Shown here one piece after another: positions 55,976 through 64,000 of a DNA stretch of 64,000 nt. Source of the stretch: Rheinheimera pacifica. Lineage in GTDB: Bacteria > Pseudomonadota > Gammaproteobacteria > Enterobacterales > Alteromonadaceae. Position numbers and translations under genes: made by a program. The DNA lies in contig NZ_FNXF01000005.1 of assembly GCF_900108485.1 (NCBI RefSeq), positions 203,967 through 267,966 on the forward strand, given 5' to 3'. Position 1 is the stretch's first letter; each line of letters starts with the position of its first letter. Below the pieces are notes generated by a model. It did no database searches, had not been told where the DNA came from, and saw nothing but the letters and a program-made list of their open reading frames with translations.

Positions 55976-57070
55976 TTATGGCAGCATTTCCAGCCCGTCT
56001 ATAGCGGTTATGCCCAGCCCAGGTGCATCTTCAATAGTAATATCCGCATCATTAAACTTAACACTGCTTTTTACCGGGTCAAACAAGCACAGCGACGGCC
56101 CGTCCAGATCAATTTTGGTGATCACATCTGATTTTGCTACCGCCACATGCACTGCAGCGGCAACGCTGATGCTACCTTCCAGCATACAACCTATCATGCA
56201 TTGCATATCGTAAAACGAGCAGATATCGGCAATTTTAATGGCATTGGCAATGCCGCCGGTTTTCATCAACTTAATATTAATAATGTCGGCAGCACGCATT
56301 TTAATAAGGTCAATTACCTCGCGCGGGCCAAAGCTGCTTTCGTCGGCCATTACCGGCGTATGAACGCGCTCGGTAATATACTTTAAACCTTCTAAATCAT
56401 AGGCTTTTACCGGCTGCTCTACCAGTTCCAGCCGGACACCGGCATCCTCTAGTTTATGCAGTGCATATACCGCCTCTTTTGCGCTCCAGCCCTGATTTGC
56501 ATCGAGGCGGATTAACGCTTTGCCTTCCACTGCAGCATAAATAGCTTTAACCCGCTCAATGTCGACACCAATATCTTTACCTACTTTCACCTTTAAGGTT
56601 TCAAAGCCCCGGTCAATAGCGCTTAACGAGTCGGCCACCATTTTGTCGATGTAATCCACACTGATAGTAATATCAGTGGTTATTTTAGGCACACCGCCGC
56701 CAAGTATTTTATATAGCGGTGCTTTATATAGCTGCGCGAACAAGTCATAAACTGCCATTTCTACCGCCGCCTTGGCGCTGTAGTTTTTCATAATACAGTT
56801 TTGCATAAGGCGGATAATATGATTTAAATCAGCTATTTCCTGCCCGACAATTTTAGGCTTAATCACAGTGCGGATAGCTTCAATAATAGAGCCATGAATA
56901 TCGCCGGTGATCACCGCTGTTGCAGGTGCTGAGCCATAACCAATATGGCCGGTATCGGTTTGCACCATCACCACCACATCCTCAATGGTATTTACGGTGC
57001 GCAGTGCGGTTTTAAACGGGGTTTTCAGAGGCACACGTAACATACCCAGTCTGATATCAGTTATTTTCAT
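55976..57070 (-). CDS. Dipeptide epimerase (L-Ala-D/L-Glu epimerase, enolase superfamily)
   Basis: Epimerises the dipeptide L-Ala-D-Glu from murein to L-Ala-L-Glu so that it can be degraded. The 364-residue protein has the muconate-lactonizing N-terminal domain and a barrel. The general bases are Lys160 and Lys162 in ETLKVKVGKD, the metal ligands Asp190 (IRLDANQGW), Glu218 (ELVEQP) and Asp243 (PVMADESS), and Lys267 in NIKLMKTGG. All are present. The start lies 11 bases after the NlpC/P60 gene, so the two are an operon: peptidase first, epimerase next. The exact dipeptide specificity is inferred from context. Confidence 0.88.
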   Translation of the reverse strand: MKITDIRLGMLRVPLKTPFKTALRTVNTIEDVVVMVQTDTGHIGYGSAPATAVITGDIHGSIIEAIRTVIKPKIVGQEIADLNHIIRLMQNCIMKNYSAKAAVEMAVYDLFAQLYKAPLYKILGGGVPKITTDITISVDYIDKMVADSLSAIDRGFETLKVKVGKDIGVDIERVKAIYAAVEGKALIRLDANQGWSAKEAVYALHKLEDAGVRLELVEQPVKAYDLEGLKYITERVHTPVMADESSFGPREVIDLIKMRAADIINIKLMKTGGIANAIKIADICSFYDMQCMIGCMLEGSISVAAAVHVAVAKSDVITKIDLDGPSLCLFDPVKSSVKFNDADITIEDAPGLGITAIDGLEMLP

Positions 57071-57081
57071 AGTTGCCTCTG

Positions 57082-58458
57082 TTAACGCAGTGATTTAATA
57101 GCATAGAGTGCATCCAGATAAGATTGCTCCGGATTGGCATGTAATGGCAGTAATGGCGTAACCACTACACCGTTCAGGGTACCGACATAAAGCCCGCCGT
57201 CGGCTGTCGGATATACCAGGGTGTTAACATCGTGGATCATAAACGGCTGTTCATCCAGCATGCCCAGATACAGTGATACATGGCCGGGGAAATACAGTAA
57301 ATCACCCACCTGTGCCTGCTGTATGGCGGTTAACTTGTCATCTTTACTGCTGTGGCTGTCAAACCGTATATTGCGGCCATAAGTGCCATTACCTTGCTGG
57401 CCGGAATTACGCGGCATTAAAAAACCAAAGCTGCGAAAAATTTCGCCAATAAAACCGGTACAGTCGCGGCCATTGTAATCATGGCCCCAGCCATAGCGCT
57501 CCCCTAAAAACTTAAACGCCTGCGCCACGATATTGCTGACAGTAAACGGCAAATAGCCCTGATGCATATCTTCTGAGCGTGGAATAAGCGCTGGCGTAAA
57601 GGCCAGGCTGCCATCGTTGCGGCGCAGCGGTAACTGCACTATATAACTGGCTGCCGGGTTCTGGCCATGTACATTAAAACCGGTTTCAGCCGCACTCAGT
57701 TGCGGCAAACGAATGCCCATATCCAGCTGTAATTCAGACACAGCAGCCACTTCAGGATTATAAGCAGTGCGAACCTTAGCACCAGTAGTGATCAAAAAAG
57801 GTGCCTTAGCGGTATAGGCAAACACCTGCTCTTTGCTGCCAATGGCGATATCGGCAGCTTTCACCCAGCCGGTATAATTAAAACTGCGTACCAGCAGCCA
57901 TTGCTTATCCAGGCTTTGATGCAACACCGCCACGGCATCGGCCACAAACAGTGCCGTTTCGGCAAAGCGGTCAAGGTCGGTATTTAATTGCGCATTAAAA
58001 ACCCGGTCATCGGTAGGAAATGCCCGCAGCGCAGTGCGTTTTACCACCAAACCAAACTGTATCGCCGTTTGTGGTTTGAGCTGTTTTTGCGCCAGCAATG
58101 CCGTATAGCCTTGCCACTGCTTTGGCGTTACCTCGCTACCATCGGCATAAAAGCGTGGCGCTTCAGGTACGCTGCTGACTGCCTGTAAAATAGCCGTCAG
58201 CTCAGCTTTGCTGTAATGCGTGGGCAGGTTTTGCAACAGCTGCATTTCGCTCTGCTGGTTAAAAGTTTGCTGATTACGCCCGGCTATTTCTTCAGTACTT
58301 AATAGCAGTTTGTCGGCGCCGCTTAGTTTCGTCTGCCAAAAAGTGCTGTTCAGCTGTTCTTGCCGCAGTAGGGGCACATCGGTACTAAACTGTTCCTCAG
58401 CAAAGGCCGCAACAGTAGCACTGCACCAGCAACACAGCAGTAATAACAGCTTTCTCAT
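57082..58458 (-). CDS. Exported SH3/NlpC-P60 peptidase, YkfC-like murein peptide endopeptidase
   Basis: The start at 58458 has GGAG ten bases upstream (an extended frame to 58527 is unlikely). The 458-residue protein begins MRKLLLLLCCWCSATVAAFA, a signal peptide. SH3-like repeats fill about residues 150-290 (FGLVVKRTALRAFPTDDRVF). The C40 NlpC/P60 domain follows, with NGRDCTGFIGEIFRSFGF (catalytic Cys, near 335), GHVSLYLGM (His) and MIHDVN. This is the architecture of YkfC, a gamma-D-glutamyl-L-diamino acid peptidase that releases L-Ala-D-Glu for epimerisation. Divergent from the Oar-like receptor. Confidence 0.85.
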   Translation of the reverse strand: MRKLLLLLCCWCSATVAAFAEEQFSTDVPLLRQEQLNSTFWQTKLSGADKLLLSTEEIAGRNQQTFNQQSEMQLLQNLPTHYSKAELTAILQAVSSVPEAPRFYADGSEVTPKQWQGYTALLAQKQLKPQTAIQFGLVVKRTALRAFPTDDRVFNAQLNTDLDRFAETALFVADAVAVLHQSLDKQWLLVRSFNYTGWVKAADIAIGSKEQVFAYTAKAPFLITTGAKVRTAYNPEVAAVSELQLDMGIRLPQLSAAETGFNVHGQNPAASYIVQLPLRRNDGSLAFTPALIPRSEDMHQGYLPFTVSNIVAQAFKFLGERYGWGHDYNGRDCTGFIGEIFRSFGFLMPRNSGQQGNGTYGRNIRFDSHSSKDDKLTAIQQAQVGDLLYFPGHVSLYLGMLDEQPFMIHDVNTLVYPTADGGLYVGTLNGVVVTPLLPLHANPEQSYLDALYAIKSLR

Positions 58459-58527
58459 CCACACTCCTTTAAATACGTTGTTTTTCACGCTTTTTTCACT
58501 CAGCAATTGGCATAACCATACTGCCAA

Positions 58528-58576
58528 GGAATGAAATATTCCAATTATTTTGAAAAATCAGCATAAATTATTTTCA
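58528..58576. promoter_or_regulatory. Palindromic operator candidates between peptidase and receptor genes
   Basis: GGAAT-GAAAT-ATTCC (58528-58542) and TGAAAA-N14-TTTTCA (58551-58576) are two adjacent inverted repeats in the AT-rich divergent region between the peptidase (58458) and the receptor (58717). They are placed to control both genes. The RpiR-type regulator encoded at 55125 is the natural candidate, which is inference. Confidence 0.45.
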
Positions 58577-58716
58577 AAAGAAATAAAATATTGCTATGTT
58601 AATTTTGAGCAGAAAATAAACATCTGCCAACAAACATCAGAAACGGGCAATCAGAACCCGACAAACGGATAGCGATAAAAAAATAAGACACAATTGTAAA
58701 TCCAGGAGAGAAAGTG

Positions 58717-61700
58717 ATGAAGTCAACACAGCATACCCTGGCTAAAAGCCGCTTAGCCTGCGCAACACAGCGCGCTTTTAGCTCACCGAAAACCGTATCT
58801 GCTTTTGTACTTGCGGGCATGTTAGCTTGTGCTCCGGCCCTGGCTCAGCAAGCAGGTGGTATCAGAGGTAAAGTAACGACCGAACAAACCGGCATCTCAG
58901 TTGAAGGCGTTACCGTAGTAGCATCCAGCCCGGTACTGCCCCGCCCGCGTACTGTACAAACCCGTGAAGATGGCAGTTTTAACTTACCGCTGCTGGTTCC
59001 TGGCCGCTATACCCTGACCATTACTGCTGCCGATGGTTCTGTCAGAACCATGGAAGTAGATGTACTACTGGACCAAACAGCTAACGTTAATGTCGATCTG
59101 GAGCCACGTACTGCAGGTATAGAAACCATACAGATTATCGGCTCGCCACTGATGGCGCAATCGACCAATGCTGCACTGGGTACCTCGTTGGGGGCTGAAG
59201 TGGTCAGCTCGTTGCCTATTGGCCAGGATTACCGCGATATGCTGAAAATCGTGCCCGGCGTGCAATATTCTGAAGCGTCGGTACTTGGCCCGGCAGCTGG
59301 CGGTTCAGGTGCACATAACAAATACGGTTTCGACGGTGTTGATGTATCCATGCCGCTGTTTGGTAACCTGGCGTCTGAGCCTTCTACCCATGATATTGAA
59401 ATGGTATCGATTGAACGTGGTGGTGCTAAAGCCATAGGTTTTAACCGCTCTGGTGGTTTTGCGATTAACAGTAAATCTAAATCGGGTACCAACGAGTTCA
59501 AAGGCAATATCGACTATAAAATTCAGAATAAAAGCTTCTCTGCTACGCCGGAAGATGGCGTTATTGAAGACAAAGATAAAACCTGGCTGACCACCAGCCT
59601 TAGCGGGCCGTTAATTGAAGACCGGCTGTTTTTCTATGGCTCTTATTACCGGCCGGAAGAAGAAGGCAGCAGCAGAGTTACCGCTTACGGTGATGTCAAA
59701 CCTTATAAAAGCGAGCGTGATGAATACTTCGGTAAGTTAACCTGGGCCGCTACTGATGATTTACTGTTAAACGCCAGCTATCGTGACTCTGACAAAGAAG
59801 AGACCGGTGACAGTATTCGCCAGTTTGAAGCAGATTCAGTGTCAGTAGGCGGCACTGCAGCTCAAAAAATATTTACCTTTGATGGCACCTATATACTGGG
59901 CGACTACACCACACTTAGTTTTCAGGCCAGTAAGTTTGAACTGAAAACTGCCAGCCGGCCTGATGTTATATTGAGCCTGGTACCTGAGGCCGGCGCTTCA
60001 CTGGATATTAATAACCTGGAGCAAATGGGTTATATCAACGTGCCCTCGCTATTAGCCGCCGATAACCCGCAAGCGGCGGTGTTTAATCCCGGCGCACAGG
60101 TATTAATTGACCGCTATGGTTACGTTGAAGATGGTATCAGAAAAGGTGGCGGCGGCGTGGGCGCCTATTCGCAGTTTAATAACCAGAACTTTTTCCGTGA
60201 CAGCATAGAGCTGGCACTGGACCACGAAATTATCGGTAATAACGTGGTTCACAGTATTCATATTGGCCTGAAATACAACGAAAGTGAAGAAGAGCTAAGC
60301 CGGCTGTCAAATGGCTGGGGTAGCATTACCTATAACGGTGGCAGAGCTGATCTGGCATTAGATAGTACCGTTACCGGCATCAACAGTGGCGATGTGTACT
60401 ATGTTGCCAGCACTGAGCAAATGAGCTTTTTAAACGAGCAAGGCCAAACGGTATCGCCGATATTCTCATCTATTAAGTCACTGAACCTGGAGATTAATGA
60501 CACCATTGAACACGGTGATTTTATCTACAACATTGGTGTGCTGATCAGTAAAGATACGTTGTACGGCCAGGGTTTAAGCCCTAACTCTGCTAATGGTTCG
60601 GGCTTTGAACTGGCGCGTGGCGAAAAGTACAAAATGTATTCTTTTGACTGGAAAGATATGATTCAGCCTAGGCTGGGCGTTACCTGGCGTTATGATGGTG
60701 ATGATACTGTTTTCGCTAACTATGCCAGTTACAACCCGGAAGCCAGCTCTTTAGCCCGCGCAGCTTCATGGGATCGTAATACTCAGGCATCACTGAGAAG
60801 TTATTTTGATGCTGATGGTAACTTCCTCGCATCTGGTGCAGCCAGCGGTTCGTCCGGTAAGTTATTTGCCGATAATATGAAGCCGCATCGCATTGATGAA
60901 ATTACTCTGGGTACCACCAAAGCCATTACCGACCGGTTGCAATTACGCGGCCATACCCGTTACCGTTACGGCTCGCATTTTTGGGAAGATATGCCCAACA
61001 ATGGCCGTATTGCCCCGTATCCGGCAAGCAGCCAGGCACCAGGTGTGCCAGCGCATATCGCCGAGAAAGGGCTATATATCCCCGATCTGGCTGAGCGGAT
61101 GGACGGTATAGGCACCGCATCACCTACTACCTATGTCATCGCTGAAGTAGATGACGGCCAGACCAAATACTGGGAGGTCAGCGTAGAAGCCGAATACTTC
61201 GGTGACCGCACTTACCTGAATGCCTCTTATGTCTGGAGCCACTTCTACGGTAACTTCGATCAGGACAACACCACCACCAGCAATGATGCCAACACTTTCT
61301 TAGGCTCTTCATTGTATGGTGATGGCTTTGGCCGTTATTCGTGGGATAACCGCTACGGCACCCTGGCAGCAGATAAACCGCATTTATTCAAAGTGTTTGG
61401 TTATTACACCACTGACTGGAAAGCCAATGTAGGCGCCTACTTTATTTACCAGTCTGGCGCAGCCTGGGAAGCCTGGGATGGCAGTTATTATGGCTCAACC
61501 ATTAGCAGCAGCCGCTTTGCAGAACCAGCTGGTAGCCGACGCGGCCCAAGCCATTGGCAACTGGATTTAAGCTATACACAAAACTTTACGCTGGCAGATA
61601 AATATGTGCTGCGTTTCCGGGCTGATCTGTTCAACGTATTTGACCGTCAGACCGGTTATAACTTTGACCCTACTGTAACCAATACCACTTTTGGCGAAGC

Positions 61701-61755
61701 ACGTAGCTTCTATAATCCGCGTCGCTTACAGTTATCTGTCGGTTTCGATTTCTAA
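58717..61755 (+). CDS. Oar-like TonB-dependent outer membrane receptor with carboxypeptidase-regulatory domain
   Basis: A 1012-residue protein from ATG 58717, with AGGAGAG upstream (GTG at 58714 is also in frame). Residues 1-45 are a long signal peptide (SAFVLAGMLACAPALAQQ). A carboxypeptidase-regulatory-like beta domain follows (GIRGKVTTEQTGISVEGVTV, EDGSFNLPLLVPGRYTLTI, near 48-115), then a plug (SPLMAQSTNAALGTSLGAEVV, then GQDYRDMLKIVPGVQ) and a 22-strand barrel ending in YNPRRLQLSVGFDF. This is the Oar/TonB-dependent-receptor-plug layout of large substrate importers. The substrate is unknown; nearby murein-peptide genes hint at muropeptide or peptide uptake. A strong terminator follows. 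Confidence 0.9.
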   Translation: MKSTQHTLAKSRLACATQRAFSSPKTVSAFVLAGMLACAPALAQQAGGIRGKVTTEQTGISVEGVTVVASSPVLPRPRTVQTREDGSFNLPLLVPGRYTLTITAADGSVRTMEVDVLLDQTANVNVDLEPRTAGIETIQIIGSPLMAQSTNAALGTSLGAEVVSSLPIGQDYRDMLKIVPGVQYSEASVLGPAAGGSGAHNKYGFDGVDVSMPLFGNLASEPSTHDIEMVSIERGGAKAIGFNRSGGFAINSKSKSGTNEFKGNIDYKIQNKSFSATPEDGVIEDKDKTWLTTSLSGPLIEDRLFFYGSYYRPEEEGSSRVTAYGDVKPYKSERDEYFGKLTWAATDDLLLNASYRDSDKEETGDSIRQFEADSVSVGGTAAQKIFTFDGTYILGDYTTLSFQASKFELKTASRPDVILSLVPEAGASLDINNLEQMGYINVPSLLAADNPQAAVFNPGAQVLIDRYGYVEDGIRKGGGGVGAYSQFNNQNFFRDSIELALDHEIIGNNVVHSIHIGLKYNESEEELSRLSNGWGSITYNGGRADLALDSTVTGINSGDVYYVASTEQMSFLNEQGQTVSPIFSSIKSLNLEINDTIEHGDFIYNIGVLISKDTLYGQGLSPNSANGSGFELARGEKYKMYSFDWKDMIQPRLGVTWRYDGDDTVFANYASYNPEASSLARAASWDRNTQASLRSYFDADGNFLASGAASGSSGKLFADNMKPHRIDEITLGTTKAITDRLQLRGHTRYRYGSHFWEDMPNNGRIAPYPASSQAPGVPAHIAEKGLYIPDLAERMDGIGTASPTTYVIAEVDDGQTKYWEVSVEAEYFGDRTYLNASYVWSHFYGNFDQDNTTTSNDANTFLGSSLYGDGFGRYSWDNRYGTLAADKPHLFKVFGYYTTDWKANVGAYFIYQSGAAWEAWDGSYYGSTISSSRFAEPAGSRRGPSHWQLDLSYTQNFTLADKYVLRFRADLFNVFDRQTGYNFDPTVTNTTFGEARSFYNPRRLQLSVGFDF

Positions 61756-61780
61756 ACCCACCGTTCCTGGTGATTTTTCA

Positions 61781-61804
61781 GCCCGCTTTATGCGGGCTTT
61801 TTTC
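61781..61804 (+). terminator. Terminator of the Oar-like receptor gene
   Basis: GCCCGC-TTTAT-GCGGGC followed by TTTTTT, 25 bases after the stop; a textbook rho-independent terminator. Confidence 0.95.
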
Positions 61805-61818
61805 TGTCGGTACACTAA

Positions 61819-61846
61819 AAACCGCAGCTTATTACAGCTGCGGTTT
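61819..61846. terminator. Second hairpin downstream of the receptor gene
   Basis: AAACCGCAGC (61819-61828) pairs with GCTGCGGTTT (61837-61846) around an 8-base loop. On the minus strand TTTTTAG follows, so it would terminate transcription arriving from the lipoprotein gene at 62081. The rest of 61847-62080 has no gene I can support; a GCTGTG...CACAGC hairpin at about 61893 is the only other structure. Confidence 0.6.
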
Positions 61847-62080
61847 CGGATTAATACCTCTTACTTTTAAAGACGGAAGTTGTTTTTGTGAAGCTGTGAT
61901 CTGCGAGCACAGCCATTTTCAACTGATCGTGCCGAAGATAGGGAGTTTTCAGTATAGGGCTTATGCCTTCAAATTAACTTATTCAACTAGATTAAAGTCC
62001 TGATTCTGTGAACAGAACTTTATCAACAACCTGCAAGAACAGCCTGATTATCAAGCCGTTTTTTAATTAAACATTAGGTA

Positions 62081-63529
62081 TTAGCGACTCGTAAACAACC
62101 TTATATAACTCAGAGTATTTGCCACTTCATCATAGTAAAACGCAAGAAGAGCTAGTGTTTCCTTGCCATCTTTCTCATATCCGGCAATAGCTCCGGTGTA
62201 TGTATTGGCAAGATCACACCCTGACAGCGTCAATTCTATCTCAGCAGTTGATGATACAAAATCTGAGGCAACGCCGGACACTGTGCAAGTTTTATCGCTG
62301 AATGTTCCCGTTATACTACCGTTGTCTGCTATAGAAATATTACCCCAAGTACCTTTAATATTGTCCAAGACCTGCTTTGCAACCGCTACCGAAAACGTCA
62401 TTTTTATTCCTGCGACACTTTTATCCGCAATTTCGCCTCTGAAAGGTGAATATTTACGCATAGGCGCAGAAATTGCCATTTCAGCGACAACTGCATTATT
62501 CATCCAAGAATAGCCATAGCCTTCAACAACCACGGCATTTGCATCTACGACAGGTTGAGTATGTTCGAAGAAAAAATCTCCTGCCTGAATGCCTTTAGTG
62601 CCTTTTAAGTAATGAAGTTTATCACCGCGCACAATCAACACATCATCTGCCACAATCGAATTATTGACATAAAGTTGAGTGCTCAGTTGACCATTCAGGG
62701 CGAGATGCTCTTGCTGAGACGTGAAAGTATCTAATTTTGCACTAACAACTTTATTATCGTCGTCAAAAGCTACCCAGCTCAAGTATGTTACATCGTCATA
62801 TTCATAAGCCCACAGTACGCCTTCATAAGAGCCGGCCTGAGCACAGTTGGTATAATTCAATGCAGCAGCAAACACGTTACTTTCAGCGGTTAATGTGCCT
62901 GAAATATCGCAGCCGCTCTTGTCTTTCGCTGACAACGTTAAAGCACTGTCAATTGTAAAAACAGAGAAATCAGGCTCTACCCAAGCAGCATTGAGTTGAT
63001 GCAGATTAGTAACCATACTCACAGATGACGGTAAAAAGTTACCACCGAAGAATTCCTCACCAATGCCCACAGTAGCCAGCCTGGTAATTAAACCTGTTTC
63101 ATTTACCGTCATGTTAGCATTGAACTTCGCACTACCAACGGGAGTATTGCCACTGATACTAAAACCAGACGCGTCAACAATCTTGTTTCCACTAACGGCA
63201 TCAATAACATTGTCAAAACGTGCCCACACTTGACGACTGTCCTCATCGACAGAAGACAGATACAAACTATCACCTAAGACAACGATATCGGTAACGCCAC
63301 GAACTTCAGCGATATACACACTGCTGGCAAAACCGGAAGCCACTGCCGGTGTTGGTGTTGGTGTTGGTGTTGGTGTTGGTGTTGGTGTTGGTGTTGGTGT
63401 TGGTGTTGGTGTTGGTGTTGGTACTGAAACCGATGTATCTGTTGCGCTGTCAGAGCCACCACCACAGGCGGACAAACCTGCCAGGGTCAACGCATAAACT
63501 ACGCTCAGGGCTAAGTTTTTTTTCAACAT
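62081..63529 (-). CDS. Hypothetical lipoprotein with Thr-Pro repeat linker
   Basis: The 482-residue protein begins MLKKNLALSVVYALTLAGLS followed by Ala-Cys, a lipobox (LSAC), then a Gly/Ser stretch and a stiff Thr-Pro repeat near 37-62. The rest consists of beta-rich domains that I do not recognise (SSVYIAEVRGVTDIVVLGDS, YLSSVDEDSRQVW and GTWGNISIADNGSITGTFSD), the last with features of repeated sandwich domains. Four cysteines in two similar pairs (SGCDISGT...YTNCAQAGSYEGVLW and KTCTVSG...SGCDLANTYTGAIAG) suggest a duplicated disulfide-linked domain. The Thr-Pro tract acts as a spacer lifting the body off the membrane. An IS256-type element ends about 130 bases upstream. Confidence 0.7.
   Translation of the reverse strand: MLKKNLALSVVYALTLAGLSACGGGSDSATDTSVSVPTPTPTPTPTPTPTPTPTPTPTPTPAVASGFASSVYIAEVRGVTDIVVLGDSLYLSSVDEDSRQVWARFDNVIDAVSGNKIVDASGFSISGNTPVGSAKFNANMTVNETGLITRLATVGIGEEFFGGNFLPSSVSMVTNLHQLNAAWVEPDFSVFTIDSALTLSAKDKSGCDISGTLTAESNVFAAALNYTNCAQAGSYEGVLWAYEYDDVTYLSWVAFDDDNKVVSAKLDTFTSQQEHLALNGQLSTQLYVNNSIVADDVLIVRGDKLHYLKGTKGIQAGDFFFEHTQPVVDANAVVVEGYGYSWMNNAVVAEMAISAPMRKYSPFRGEIADKSVAGIKMTFSVAVAKQVLDNIKGTWGNISIADNGSITGTFSDKTCTVSGVASDFVSSTAEIELTLSGCDLANTYTGAIAGYEKDGKETLALLAFYYDEVANTLSYIRLFTSR
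63348..63419. repeat. Twelve tandem GGTGTT hexanucleotides
   Basis: The unit GGTGTT (AACACC on the coding strand, read as Thr-Pro) is repeated 12 times without error, then drifts. It encodes the linker of the lipoprotein at 62081-63529. Slippage would change the length by two residues at a time and keep the frame, so this is a likely source of length variation rather than on/off switching. Confidence 0.9.
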
Positions 63530-63660
63530 TTTTTACTCTCCATGCAAAAAAATCATCCGATGCGCTCTGGCATCAATGGCAAACCAAATGAAGAAGCCGT
63601 GATGGCTGCGCCACACGACGAATAAAGACAGACGGCATAGATAGGCATAATCGGATAAGA

Positions 63661-64000
63661 GGGTGTTCAATATTCTGTGTCAGCTTGGTCACAGGTCGAT
63701 ATGAGCGTCTAAGCGCCCCTCGAAGTGTATCGACAGCTGTGACAGCGTCAGATTCCAGTTTTGCACCGGGTGTGTCCAACGCTCAGATGCCTGCAAGATA
63801 CCGGCATAAAGCAGCTTAAGCAAACTGTTTTCATTGGCGAATCCGCCCTTGGTTTTGGTCAGTTTACGGAACTGGCGATGCACGGCTTCCACGGCATTGG
63901 TGGTGTAGATAGCCGTTCTGACGTAGTCAGGGTATTTAAAATAGGCTGATAGCGTTTGCCATTTGTTGCGCCAGGATTTAATCACCACCGGGTACTTCTC
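63661..64000 (-). mobile_element. IS256-family insertion sequence, right end, truncated by the window
   Basis: GGGTGTTCAATATTCTGTGT at 63661-63680 resembles the terminal inverted repeats of IS256-type elements (which often end GGGT/GTCCAAAATTCTGTGT). The transposase begins inside the element and runs off the window. The other end, target duplication and full length are outside. The element points toward the lipoprotein gene, and its outward end lies about 130 bases from that gene's start. Confidence 0.75.
63689..64000 (-). CDS. IS256-family transposase, C-terminal part
   Basis: About 104 residues read leftward from the window edge. The window covers ...KSWRNKWQTLSAYFKYPDYV, RTAIYTTNAVEAVHRQFRKL and the end HPVQNWNLTLSQLSIHFEGRL. 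The IYTTNAVE motif carries the last catalytic glutamate of the DDE triad of mutator-type transposases. The N-terminus is outside the window, so nothing can be said about intactness. Confidence 0.9.
   Translation of the reverse strand, partial: EKYPVVIKSWRNKWQTLSAYFKYPDYVRTAIYTTNAVEAVHRQFRKLTKTKGGFANENSLLKLLYAGILQASERWTHPVQNWNLTLSQLSIHFEGRLDAHIDL

Noticed and set aside
61770..62003. 77-codon frame after the Oar-like receptor
   Set aside because: Starts inside the terminator hairpin and has no ribosome-binding site or protein-like composition.
63348..63419. Tandem repeat as a CRISPR array
   Set aside because: Six-base perfect units without spacers; it is a coding microsatellite.

Overview
The window reads as chromosome of a gammaproteobacterium of the Alteromonadales / Rheinheimera-like type. 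Support: the gene order pdhR-aceE-aceF-lpd, ampDE-nadC-pilABCD-coaE-zapD-yacG, mutT-secA-lpxC and the full division and cell wall (dcw) cluster, a meso-diaminopimelate-type MurE motif, two-lipoyl-domain AceF, and an Oar-like TonB-dependent receptor. The genus is inferred from gene content and sequence feel, not from a search. Base composition is near 50% GC in the core genes, with one clearly AT-rich island gene near 13 kb.

Layout. 1-6.3 kb: envelope and metabolic genes (two unassigned exported proteins, an exported ADP-ribosylglycohydrolase-fold protein behind a LacI-type operator, glutaminase, a PepSY membrane protein) punctuated by two almost identical genes for the Rho-inhibitor Rof. 6.4-14.7 kb: accessory region with a putative membrane-active toxin and two immunity-like membrane proteins, a YbjQ-YbjQ-M48 protease operon, a CcdA/CcdB pair, a NERD-domain membrane protein, an AT-rich P-loop ATPase and a decayed Tai4-like type VI immunity gene. 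14.7-21.5 kb: pyruvate dehydrogenase operon with its regulator PdhR and a perfect PdhR box. 22-33 kb: ampE/ampD, a retropepsin-like membrane protease, nadC, an inserted HEPN/MNT toxin-antitoxin pair, the type IV pilus genes pilA, pilB, pilC, pilD, then coaE, zapD, yacG. 33-54.9 kb: mutT, secA, a DUF721 protein, lpxC, and the dcw cluster ftsZ back to mraZ, all on the minus strand except the DUF721 gene.

The dcw genes overlap or nearly touch from mraZ through ftsA (mostly 4-11 base overlaps), so they should be translated as a coupled unit from the promoter at about 54.85 kb. Just downstream of the -10 box lie four TGGN repeats with exact 10-base spacing, the expected MraZ autoregulatory site.

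55-61.8 kb: an RpiR/MurR-type regulator, a dipeptide epimerase, an NlpC/P60 peptidase and an Oar-like receptor form a likely murein-peptide recycling group beside the peptidoglycan synthesis cluster. 62-64 kb: a lipoprotein with a hexanucleotide-encoded Thr-Pro tract and the end of an IS256-family element.

The best candidates for something undescribed are the coupled membrane-toxin/immunity array (6447-8666), the exported ADP-ribosylglycohydrolase with its LacI-like operator, the YbjQ-YbjQ-M48 operon and the AT-rich ATPase island. No tRNA, rRNA or CRISPR array was seen.
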